NCBI RefSeq assembly: GCF_022414535.1
Contig: NZ_JADWYM010000030.1
Coordinates: 1 to 64,000, forward strand
Direction of reading: 5' to 3'
DNA from: Streptomyces sp. MUM 2J
Lineage (GTDB): Bacteria > Actinomycetota > Actinomycetes > Streptomycetales > Streptomycetaceae
Length of the DNA stretch: 64,000 nucleotides
A program made the translations under genes and the position numbers. Positions 39,953-48,765 of the stretch are shown in pieces (within the stretch, counting starts at the first letter, position 1; each line of letters opens with the position of its first letter). The notes below the pieces were generated by a model. It was not told the DNA's origin. It was given only the letters and a program-made list of their open reading frames with translations, and searched no databases.

Positions 39953-41056
39953 CGGATCATCAGCGTCACCATGCCCCGCAGTATCCGCAACGCGCTGCTG
40001 GGGCTTGTCGTGCTGGCGCTGATCGCCGGCGGCGGCTGGGCGGTTGTGAAGTGGGTACTGCCGCTGTCGGCGCCGACGTACAAGACTCAACTGCTCATCG
40101 ACACCACGGCCTCGGCCGATCCGAAGGACATCACGGCCTCGGTCGGGAAAGTGGTGGGGAACTCGGGAACCCGTGACGCCCTGGCGTTACGGAGCTTCGG
40201 CGGCAGGTGCGGCGTGGAGGACAACACCACCCGACTGGTCGGCTTCGGCACCGACAACCGGCAGGAGATCGTGGAGGCCGCTGCGGGTGTCTCCGCGGGA
40301 GGCGCAGCCACCCTGCTCCGAGGCATCGTCCAGGCTGTGGAGGACTTCTCCGAGGACTTCGCTCTCGGAGCGGACCAGCGGGCGAAGCAGGTCAACCGCA
40401 TCATCGTCGTCACCCGGCATGGCCAGGACGCCTGTGACCAGGACACCGCCTTCGTCCAGCAGGAGATCCGGGACCGCGTACGGGCGGCGGGGCTGAAGAT
40501 CCAGTTCCGGCTCATCGGCTACCAGGTTCCGGAGGGCCAGCGCGACAGCCTGAAACGGATCGCCAGCACCGGCTCGGCGAAGACCGATCCGGTGTTCGCC
40601 GACACCCCGCCGGAACTGGATGACGCCCTGGAGTGGTCCACCAACATCGAACCCGTGTTGCGGAACGCCACGAAGATCGTCGATACGCTCAATCTTGCGG
40701 TGAAGCACATCGACATCGGGGTTCAGGCGATCAACGACGGCCGCCTGGACGTGGCGGAGAGCAACCTTGCGCGGGCCAGAAAGGCCAACACCGGAACTGA
40801 GTTCGAGGACCTCGAGGGCCGGACCAACAGCCCCGACGGGCGCGACATCCACGACCGGGCGACCGAACTGCGGGACCAGCAGGAACGCGTACTCACCGCC
40901 GCGGACCGACTCCGGGCGGCCGCACAGTCCGAAGCGCCCCTGCAACCCGGGCACGAGGCCTTCAAGAAGGCTGCGCAGAACTACAACATTCAGGTGGGGG
41001 CGATGAATGAGGCGTTGGCGGGGCTACGGGCGAAGGGCCCGGGGGCGCGGTCGTGA
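39809..41056 (+). CDS. Membrane-anchored VWA-domain protein with YQAGRDQ tag
   Basis: 415 residues. A Gly/Pro-rich cytoplasmic N-terminus contains GRVYQAGRDQRI (residues ~37-48); one membrane helix follows (NALLGLVVLALIAGGGWAVV, about 58-77). An extracytoplasmic VWA fold comes next: TQLLIDTTASADPKD (variant MIDAS D-x-T-x-S), ALRSFGGRCGVEDNT, ATLLRGIVQAVEDF, RIIVVTRHGQDACDQ, and IQFRLIGYQVP. The last ~120 residues are a charged helical coil. VWA domains bind partner proteins through a divalent metal. Lies in an ATGA/GTGA-coupled operon with a tag protein and a second VWA protein. Confidence 0.8.
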   Translation: MSPDTREPGGAPGDGGAPGDAGAPENSGPQMEATASRRGRVYQAGRDQRIISVTMPRSIRNALLGLVVLALIAGGGWAVVKWVLPLSAPTYKTQLLIDTTASADPKDITASVGKVVGNSGTRDALALRSFGGRCGVEDNTTRLVGFGTDNRQEIVEAAAGVSAGGAATLLRGIVQAVEDFSEDFALGADQRAKQVNRIIVVTRHGQDACDQDTAFVQQEIRDRVRAAGLKIQFRLIGYQVPEGQRDSLKRIASTGSAKTDPVFADTPPELDDALEWSTNIEPVLRNATKIVDTLNLAVKHIDIGVQAINDGRLDVAESNLARARKANTGTEFEDLEGRTNSPDGRDIHDRATELRDQQERVLTAADRLRAAAQSEAPLQPGHEAFKKAAQNYNIQVGAMNEALAGLRAKGPGARS

Positions 41057-42837
41057 CCGGGGTTGATGTCGAGCGGTCCGGGGCCCGGTCCGGAGGCCGT
41101 CGGTTGCGTCTGGTCATTGCGCTGGTCGCCGTGGTGGCGGTGGTGGCCGGGGCGGTGGTGTTCTTGGTGATGCGGGCTATTCCGGATTATCGTACGGCGC
41201 TCCTGGTGGATGCCTCGGCCACTACGACTTCGGAGGCTGCTGGGGGATTCGGCGCGATCAGGGATTCGGTCGGGGCTGCGGCACAGAACGCCGGGGACGG
41301 GGATGCGCTGTCCCTGCGGCGTTTCGGCGGGGCGTGCGGCGACCCGGGGAACACGGCGGAGTTGGTGGGTAGCGGTACTGGTCGGGGCGAGAGGATCAGG
41401 CAGGCGTTGCGTGAACTGGAGCCTGCCGGGAAGGCGACGCTGCGGAGTGGGATCCTGGCGGCCATCGACGACTTCTCCGGCCGTTTTCCGTTTCGGGGGA
41501 GTGAGCGCAATCGCATCGTCGTTGTAACCGGTAGTGGGGTTGATGCCTGCTCTGGTGATCCCGCTGCGGTGGCTGAGGAGGTCCGTGGTCGTGTGGCGGA
41601 GGCCGGGCTGAGTCTGGATTTCCGGTTCGTGGGCTTTGGGGTGCCCGACGCGCAGCGGGAGACGCTGGGGCGAATCGCCGCGGCCGGCAAGGCCCCCGAA
41701 CCGCGGTTCGCGGACAGTGCGGAAGACCTGACCGCCATCCTCAGAGAACTCACCATCCCGGACGCGCCGGAAGCCCAACAGGTCCACATGCCCTCACAGG
41801 AGACCTTCCGCCCTCTGGCTTGGACCACGGACAGCCAGATCAAGATCCTCCGAGATCCCGGCAAACCGGCCCTTACGCTCTCGATGAGCGACGGGAACAG
41901 CCGGCCCGGAACTGTGATCTGGTCGGCCGACCGGGGTCAAGTCGCCTGGACCGAAATATCCCGAGACCCGAACGCCTCGGCGAGAGTCGGCATGCTGGAC
42001 CTCACCAGCGGCGCGAAGCACGCATGGACGTGCGAGTTCTGCGAGATCGCTTTCCTCGGAGAACGGCTGGTCTCGTCAGGGCAGGACCTGACCGTTTATC
42101 CCGCCGACGGCGGCGCGCCCACTCAGGTGGACATCCAGGGCATTCCTCCGGGGCTGGCGCAGGACTCCGCACCCAACACCCAGCCTTTCAGTATCCGTCG
42201 TGACGACGGAACCCTGGCCACTTACGCGACCGTGACGGAGGACTCAAGACCCCCTGATGCCTCCGGTATCTCCGTTGGGATTGTCGGCCTGTACGAGATC
42301 ACGCCGAATCTTGGAGCCCGACGCTTGGCCGGGCAGACCTACGACCTCGTCCGCGAGTTCCCGGGTTTCCTCTCTGTGAGTCCAGACGGCAAGCGTGCGA
42401 TGTTCTGGCTGGGCCACTTCGGCGGCGGGACATTCAGTGCCTGCACCGTCTCCCACCAGATACGGGTCATTGATCTGACGACCGGGAAGACCACGGCGGC
42501 CGCGACGCGGCCACAGTTCGGCCTCAAGGAGAGTGCCGCGTGGTTCGACAGTGATGGAACAGCCCACGCGGTCTTCGAGAACTGGGGGTCGGCGCTGGGC
42601 GGTCCCCAATCCTGCGAGCGCAACATCGATACCCCTCCGCTCTCCTACCGTCTGCCGGCGAGCGGTAACACCTGGGTCAAGGAGAAAGGGGCGGCGGGAC
42701 GCACAGTGAAGGTCGGCGGCAGTGCGCAGGTCAGGGACGAAGCCGTGGGAGGCGCTCCTGGGCGACTGATTCTGGAGGACGGAAACAACAGCAGGACTCT
42801 GGACGACAAGGTCAGGGATTTCTATCCGTCGTGGTGA
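41053..42837 (+). CDS. Membrane-anchored VWA protein with beta-propeller-like C-terminus
   Basis: 594 residues, starting in a GTGA overlap. One N-terminal helix (RLVIALVAVVAVVAGAVVFLVM, ~20-41) is followed by an extracytoplasmic VWA domain with a full MIDAS DASATT, LRRFGGACGDPGNTAEL, ATLRSGILAAIDDFSGRF and NRIVVVTGSGVDACSG. These segments are collinear with the previous gene, so the two arose by duplication. From about residue 245 a WD40/TolB-like propeller is suggested by repeated blocks: TVIWSADRGQVAWTEI, FLSVSPDGKRAMFWLGHF, SAAWFDSDGTAHAVFE. It probably binds an extracellular protein or cell-wall target. Function unknown. Confidence 0.8.
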   Translation: MTGVDVERSGARSGGRRLRLVIALVAVVAVVAGAVVFLVMRAIPDYRTALLVDASATTTSEAAGGFGAIRDSVGAAAQNAGDGDALSLRRFGGACGDPGNTAELVGSGTGRGERIRQALRELEPAGKATLRSGILAAIDDFSGRFPFRGSERNRIVVVTGSGVDACSGDPAAVAEEVRGRVAEAGLSLDFRFVGFGVPDAQRETLGRIAAAGKAPEPRFADSAEDLTAILRELTIPDAPEAQQVHMPSQETFRPLAWTTDSQIKILRDPGKPALTLSMSDGNSRPGTVIWSADRGQVAWTEISRDPNASARVGMLDLTSGAKHAWTCEFCEIAFLGERLVSSGQDLTVYPADGGAPTQVDIQGIPPGLAQDSAPNTQPFSIRRDDGTLATYATVTEDSRPPDASGISVGIVGLYEITPNLGARRLAGQTYDLVREFPGFLSVSPDGKRAMFWLGHFGGGTFSACTVSHQIRVIDLTTGKTTAAATRPQFGLKESAAWFDSDGTAHAVFENWGSALGGPQSCERNIDTPPLSYRLPASGNTWVKEKGAAGRTVKVGGSAQVRDEAVGGAPGRLILEDGNNSRTLDDKVRDFYPSW

Positions 42838-42840
42838 CGT

Positions 42841-42867
42841 GCGGGCATCGATCGCTCACGTGCCCGC
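42841..42867 (+). terminator. Candidate terminator after the VWA operon
   Basis: GCGGGCA (42841-42847) pairs with TGCCCGC (42861-42867), three bases past the last stop codon. Short but well placed. Confidence 0.45.
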
Positions 42868-42963
42868 GTCGACGTGAGGGCTACGGCTGGCGCGTTCGGT
42901 CCAGCCTCGCTCCACCCCCCCGCACCCCGGCCGGTTCTCGACGACGGCCGAACCCTGACCCTC

Positions 42964-43905
42964 TGACGGCGGATCAAAAGTGACCCGCTTGGTGATCTTC
43001 CTCTGACCATGGCCTTGGTGATCAAGGTCAGGAGGGAAGAGGTGATCTGTGTGGAGGACTGGGCGGAGATCCGCAGGCTGCACCGGGCCGAGCAGATGCC
43101 GATCCGGGCGATCGCGAGGCACCTGGGGATCTCGAAGAACACGGTGAAGCGGGCGCTGGCCACGGACCGGCCTCCGAAGTACGAGCGGGCAGCGAAGGGC
43201 TCGGTCGTGGACGCGGTCGAGGTGCAGATCCGCGAGCTTCTTCGCGAGACGCCGACGATGCCCGCCACGGTGATCGCGGAGAGGATCGGCTGGCAGCGCG
43301 GGATGACGATCCTCAAGGAACGAGTGCGCGAGCTCAGACCGGCGTACTTGCCGGCCGACCCGGTCTCACGGACGACATATCAGCCGGGCGAGCTGGCCCA
43401 GTGCGACCTGTGGTTCCCTGACGTGGACGTGCCCCTCGGCTATGGGCAGACCGGCAGGCCACCGGTGCTGGTACTCGTCTCGGGCTACTCGCGAGTGATC
43501 ACCGCGAGGATGCTGCCGTCGAAGACCACCGGGGACCTGATCGACGGGCACTGGCGGCTGCTGTCCGCCTGGGGCGCCGTCCCCAGGATGCTGGTCTGGG
43601 ACAACGAGGCCGGCGTCGGCCGCGGCAAGCTGACCTCTGAGTTCGCCGCCTTCGCCGGGCTTCTCGCGACGAAGATCCATCTGTGTCGGCCACGGGATCC
43701 GGAGGCCAAGGGGCTGGTGGAACGGGCCAACGGCTATCTGACCTCCAGCTTCCTGCCCGGCCGGCACTTCTCGGGCCCGGACGACTTCAACCGCCGGCTT
43801 GCCGCCTGGCTGGCCGTCGCCAACCGGCGCGTCCACCGGATCCTGAGCACCCGTCCGGTCGATCGCTGGGAAGCCGACAAGGCCGGGATGCTCGCCCTGC
43901 TGGCG
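42964..43905 (+). mobile_element. Truncated IS21-type insertion sequence
   Basis: The left end is suggested by TGACGGCGGATCAAAAGTGA (from 42964), typical of IS21-like ends. CTTGGTGATC repeats at 42988 and 43014 as internal end repeats. The transposase gene follows; its helper gene istB and the right end are missing. The right boundary near 43905 is where transposase similarity stops. Confidence 0.6.
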
Positions 43906-43929
43906 GTACATGGCCCAATCCGCCACTGA
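43042..43929 (+). pseudogene. IS21-family IstA-type transposase, C-terminally truncated
   Basis: 295 residues from GTG 43042 (GGAGGG five to six bases upstream). The N-terminal helix-turn-helix WAEIRRLHRAEQMPIRAIARHLGISKNTVKRAL and all three DDE residues are present: AQCDLWFPDVD, LVWDNEAGVG, and GLVERANGYL. The sequence then ends abruptly at MLALLAVHGPIRH; about 100 C-terminal residues of normal IstA (from PPV...RVRL onward) are absent. With IstB also missing, the element should not move on its own. Confidence 0.8.
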
Positions 43930-44239
43930 CCTGAGGAAATGCGTGAAATCGCCGGAGGAGAAGCGAAGTTGGTCCGCTCCTGGTCCGGATCTTGGTGGCG
44001 GGGGCCGCTGGGCGTCGATGCTGGGAGTGTCCCTGTGGCGCCACATGGCTCCGCACAGGCAGGTCCGGCTGTCGTTCCTCGGCTGAGCGGCGCGGCACGG
44101 GAGGCCCGGACGGCGTGCCCCGTGCTAGCGTTGCGCTTTTGCTGTGTCGCTGTGTCGGTGCTCCGTTGGGTGTCTCCGGTCGGCGGCCGCGTCCCTGCCG
44201 CGCCTTCCTCGGTACGGTCCCTTCGGAGGAAGACTCTCT
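43930..44239 (+). other. Leader region of the DEAD-box helicase gene
   Basis: 310 bases between the IS remnant and the helicase start. No gene is supported. The stretch directly before the helicase (44110-44239) carries short inverted G/C blocks and ends in GGAGGA; long structured leaders are common for RNA helicase genes, so regulation at the RNA level is possible. Confidence 0.4.
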
Positions 44240-45694
<1,455 letters not shown>

Positions 45695-45826
45695 GACCGG
45701 CTTCCCGGACTGCCGGGCGGTGTCTTCGTCCACACTGCTGGACGGATACGCGGGACCGGAGATCGGCCGGGGGCATCGGACGGCGTCACGTACGGGTGGC
45801 CGTGCGCAGAGGGAGGCGTGCAGGCG

Positions 45827-46737
45827 ATGGAGAACGGAGCGGACCTGCCACGGCGGATCGGCGTCTGCACCGTCGAGCGAGAACTGGGCGCGAGCGGCAT
45901 GGGAATGGTCTACCTTGCCCGGTGACGGGGCGGTCGGGTCGTCACCGGGCAAGGTGGCCCGCTCCGAACCGGCGGCCGACCCGCACTTCCGTGAACGGTT
46001 CCGCGCAGAGGTCGAGGCCGCCCGCAGAGTCGGCGGTTTCCACACGGCTACGGTCGTAGACGACGATCCCGACGCGGAGGCGCCCTCTCTCGGGGCAGCA
46101 CTGGGCGAGGCGCTCCAAACCGCCCACGCCTGCGGGCTCGCACACCGGAATCTGAAGCCGGGCGACATCATCATGGCCGACGACGGCCCACGCGTCCTCG
46201 ATCTCGGCATCGCGCGGGCCGTGGAGTCCACCCGGCTGACGGCCGCCGGGGCGGTCTTCGGCACTCCCGGACACCTCGCGCCCGAGCAGGCGCAAGGCGA
46301 CGAAGTCGGCTGTGCCGCCGATGTGTTCGCACTCGGGGCCGTACTCGTCGCGGCGGCCGGAGGCAGCGCGTTCGGCATCGGCACGCCCATGGGGCTTATG
46401 TACCGGTCGCTGCACGAGCCCGCGGATCTCTCCGCGCTGCCGGGGGGAGTTGCGGTCGCTGGTCGCCGCCTGCCTCTCCAAGGACCCGGCCGGCCGTCCC
46501 GCGCCCGAGGAACTCCTGGGCTCGCTCGGGCCGGACCCGAACCCGAACAACACACTCGCTCTCGCCACCCCTGACCGGCCGCGCGTCGCACTGCCTGTCC
46601 CGGTCGAGCCTCCCGCCGATCCCGGCCGCGTCGACGAACCTCTCCGGTGCACCCTGGCCGAACCCTCGCGCACGCCCCGCGTGATCACCCTGCTGATCGT
46701 GGCCGCGGCCGTGACGAGCGCGGCTGCCTGGCGGACG
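45827..46737 (+). pseudogene. Dead serine/threonine protein kinase gene
   Basis: Starts normally (GGGAGG, ATG 45827) with LPRRIGVCTVERELGASGMGMVYLAR, then stops at 45923. Kinase sequence resumes in another frame at ADPHFRERFRAEVEAARRVGGFHTATVVD. The ATP-anchoring Lys strand and about 30 residues of the hinge region are lost. The catalytic loop reads HRNLKP instead of HRDLKP, and DFG has become DLG. The activation segment (FGTPGHLAPEQ) continues until a second frameshift in a run of six Gs (46442-46447), after which ELRSLVAACLSKDPAGRPAPEELL completes the lobe. The gene ends in a broken membrane segment at a methyltransferase remnant. It was once a PknB-type membrane kinase and cannot be functional now. 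Confidence 0.85.
45912..45955. repeat. Perfect 16-bp inverted repeat at the kinase break point
   Basis: ACCTTGCCCGGTGACG (45912-45927) is matched exactly by its complement at 45940-45955, with a 12-base loop. It sits at the first stop codon of the dead kinase gene, in place of the segment that should encode the glycine-loop exit and the ATP-binding Lys. It is a likely product of template switching, or a cruciform-prone insertion. Confidence 0.85.
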
Positions 46738-47003
46738 AGCGGCTGGTCGACCAGGCCAAGACGCTTGCCCGCCATCGACCATGCCTGGCACTGCGGGGAG
46801 GCGGTCAGCCCGGGAATCCGACCGGAGAAGATCCATACGGTATAGCGGGCGACATCGGTCCGGATCGTCAACCGAACGACTCGAGCCCGGGTCTTGCAGG
46901 CCCAGCTGTCTCACTCCAGGCCGATGTCCCGGGCCCCGGGGACGGTGAGGGCGTGGCTCCAGCCGCTGGGACCGGCGAACAGGTCGAGGATGATCCGCCT
47001 CAT
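46728..47003 (-). pseudogene. Remnant of a DNA cytosine methyltransferase gene
   Basis: From ATG 47003 the minus strand reads MRRIILDLFAGPSGWSHAL, the S-adenosylmethionine motif of phage-type C5 methyltransferases. A TGA at 46913-46911 replaces the expected Trp of GLEWD. The same frame then continues DSWACKTR and on to GLTASPQCQAWSMAGKRLG, the PCQ catalytic motif with Pro changed to Gln. Similarity stops near 46728, where the dead kinase gene (opposite strand) ends. At least the target-recognition half is missing. Confidence 0.75.
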
Positions 47004-47299
47004 GAGGCCGGCTCGGAATTCTCCTGTACCGGCTCGGCTTCGCCACGGCAGGCCCAGGGAGAGCAGCCGTCGACCACACCGTTCTCCAGCTCCTCCGCAT
47101 CGGTTCGGGCGTCCAGCGGCTGCTTGCGGGCGGCCGATTCGGCGGCAGTGACGTGGCCGATCGGGGCCTGGGCGAGCGGTTCCCGGGAGCGGTGCAGGAA
47201 GGCCTGCCCGAGCAGCCGACCCGCTGTACGAAGGCATTCCCCGGTGCGAAATACTCTCCCGGTGAGTTCACGCCCTTTTCCGATCAGCCAGCCGATCAC
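47000..47299 (-). CDS. Small protein of unknown function upstream of the methyltransferase remnant
   Basis: 99 residues from GTG 47299 (ATG 47338 in frame further up). Its TGA overlaps the methyltransferase ATG as ATGA, the arrangement of a genuine operon. The end is acidic with two Cys (DARTDAEELENGVVDGCSPWACRGEAE). No family recognised. It overlaps the 5' end of the GNAT gene on the other strand by 38 bases, so at least one of the two starts may be wrong, or the region has been rearranged. Confidence 0.4.
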   Translation of the reverse strand: MIGWLIGKGRELTGRVFRTGECLRTAGRLLGQAFLHRSREPLAQAPIGHVTAAESAARKQPLDARTDAEELENGVVDGCSPWACRGEAEPVQENSEPAS

Positions 47300-47750
47300 G
47301 ATACGGAGGGCCGTCGCGCGGGATGCCAAACGGCTCACGCGGCTCGTGCGTGGCTCAGGTGCCTACGAGGGTAAGTACGCAGCCGCAGTCGCGGGCTACC
47401 GGGTCGGCCCTGATTACATCGAGGAACACCGCGCCTTCGTGGCCGTCGGCGCCGACGAGCATGGAGGCCGGGTCCTCGGGTTCTACTCGCTCGTCCTCGC
47501 TCCACCGGAGCTCGACCTGCTGTTCGTCGCCGACGAAGTGCAAGGACGGGGTATTGGACGGCTGCTCGTGGAGCACATGCAGTCCGAGGCCCGTGCCGCC
47601 GGGCTCGACCGTCTCAAGGTCGTGTCGCATCTTCCCGCAGAGGACTTCTACCACCGCGTTGGTGCGGTGCGGACCGGGACCGCGTTCGCGAACCCGCCCG
47701 CCGTGCCGTGGGACCGTCCCGAATTCGAGTTTCGCATTCCTTCGGAATGA
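47262..47750 (+). CDS. GNAT-family N-acetyltransferase
   Basis: 162 residues from GTG 47262, the last start that keeps the first beta strand (PITIRRAVARDAKRL). The acetyl-CoA loop reads LFVADEVQGRGIGRLLVEHMQSEARAAGL (Q-x-x-G-x-G). The C-terminal FYHRVGAVRTGTAF...EFEFRIPSE is also typical of the family. Substrate unknown. No obvious ribosome-binding site; it survives intact among pseudogenes. Confidence 0.8.
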   Translation: MSSRPFPISQPITIRRAVARDAKRLTRLVRGSGAYEGKYAAAVAGYRVGPDYIEEHRAFVAVGADEHGGRVLGFYSLVLAPPELDLLFVADEVQGRGIGRLLVEHMQSEARAAGLDRLKVVSHLPAEDFYHRVGAVRTGTAFANPPAVPWDRPEFEFRIPSE

Positions 47751-47955
47751 CGCGGTGTGCCGGTTGGCGGGGCATCGGCTTCGCCTGCCTGGTGGTCGGC
47801 ATACAGGAGCCGCTGGACGCCGCGCGCTCCGTGTGTGCCGTCGTCTCTGCCCTGGCGGGGTGATCGCTTGCGCCAGCGGCCTCCCCCGGCTACTTCCTTG
47901 CCTCCGGCACTCCCAGAGCGTTGAGCTCGTCCATCAGCCTCTCCCGCTCAGGTGG

Positions 47956-48320
47956 CCGAAAACCCGCAACATGCGCATGGCGACCGAGGAAATCTTCGGC
48001 CCGGTGGTCACAGTCACCGCGTTCTCCTCAGAGAACGAGGCCGTCGAGATCGCCAACGGATCGGACTACGGACTGCCGGCCGGGGTCTACAGCCGCGACA
48101 GCGCGACCGCGTTCCGGGCGGCCAGGCGGCTGGAGGCCGGGATGGTGTTCGCCCAACAACTGCTTCCGCAGCATCCCCGGCGCCCCCTTCGGAGGCACCA
48201 AGCACAGCGGCTACGGGCGCGAGTACGCCCCCGAAACACTGCGCACCTACCCGAAGATGATCCGCTTCCCCACGGGCCTTGCCGCTATCCCGCAGTGGCG
48301 CGCCGTCACCGACATCTGTT
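47956..48320 (+). pseudogene. C-terminal fragment of an aldehyde dehydrogenase gene, frameshifted
   Basis: From about 47965, NMRMATEEIFGPVVTVTAFSS and GSDYGLPAGVYSRDSATAFRAARRLEAGMVF match the last quarter of an aldehyde dehydrogenase. An extra C at 48152-48154 shifts the frame, and the natural sequence continues in the next one as RSIPGAPFGGTKHSGYGRE...RAVTDI. The first three quarters, including the catalytic Cys, are missing. It is not derived from the intact gene at 51208, whose corresponding region differs. Confidence 0.75.
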
Positions 48321-48765
48321 TCCCTGAGCTCGGAGGTCGGCGCGATGCCGCGTGCACTCTGCGAATTCTCGACGTCGCTGTGACTCGATCGCCGGAGGGC
48401 GTGAATCCCTTATGGCGGCTGCAGAAGTGGTGCGCGCGGTAATCGAGCCTGTGTCTGGAGTGGGTGGGGGCGATCCCAGCCGCGAGCCGGCTGTCACAGC
48501 CGATTCCTTCCTGAGCAGTAGGCGCGGGCCGCTCGGCCGTGACGCTCGTTCGAGGCTCTGTGCGCCCGCACGCTGCGCGGCGAGCCGAGAAAGTGGCGCT
48601 GGTCTGCTCTTTTCCACGGCTCGCGCAGGCCGACACCCTTCCGATGACTCATCATGCGGAGTGCGTTGCCACCCCGGCCTGCTGGGGTGGCTGCTTACTC
48701 CCGTGCCCGGCGTCGATGCCGGCGAGGCCGCGGCCGGAACCGGGACCGTGCTGCCGGGCTGTGGT
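48321..48765. other. Intergenic region, no gene seen
   Basis: About 445 bases between the aldehyde dehydrogenase fragment and the RNase J stop. Open frames on both strands are shadows with no start signals. No strong hairpin was found after the RNase J gene. Confidence 0.5.

Noticed and set aside
46312..46845. Taken at first as the kinase reading on to HTV at 46845
   Set aside because: From about 46735 the plus-strand frame only shadows the methyltransferase remnant on the minus strand, so the kinase part was ended there.
47890..47955. Minus-strand tail reading PERERLMDELNALGVPEARK then stop, which looks like the end of a recombinase
   Set aside because: Only about 20 codons, no upstream continuation in that frame, and it cannot be separated from chance.
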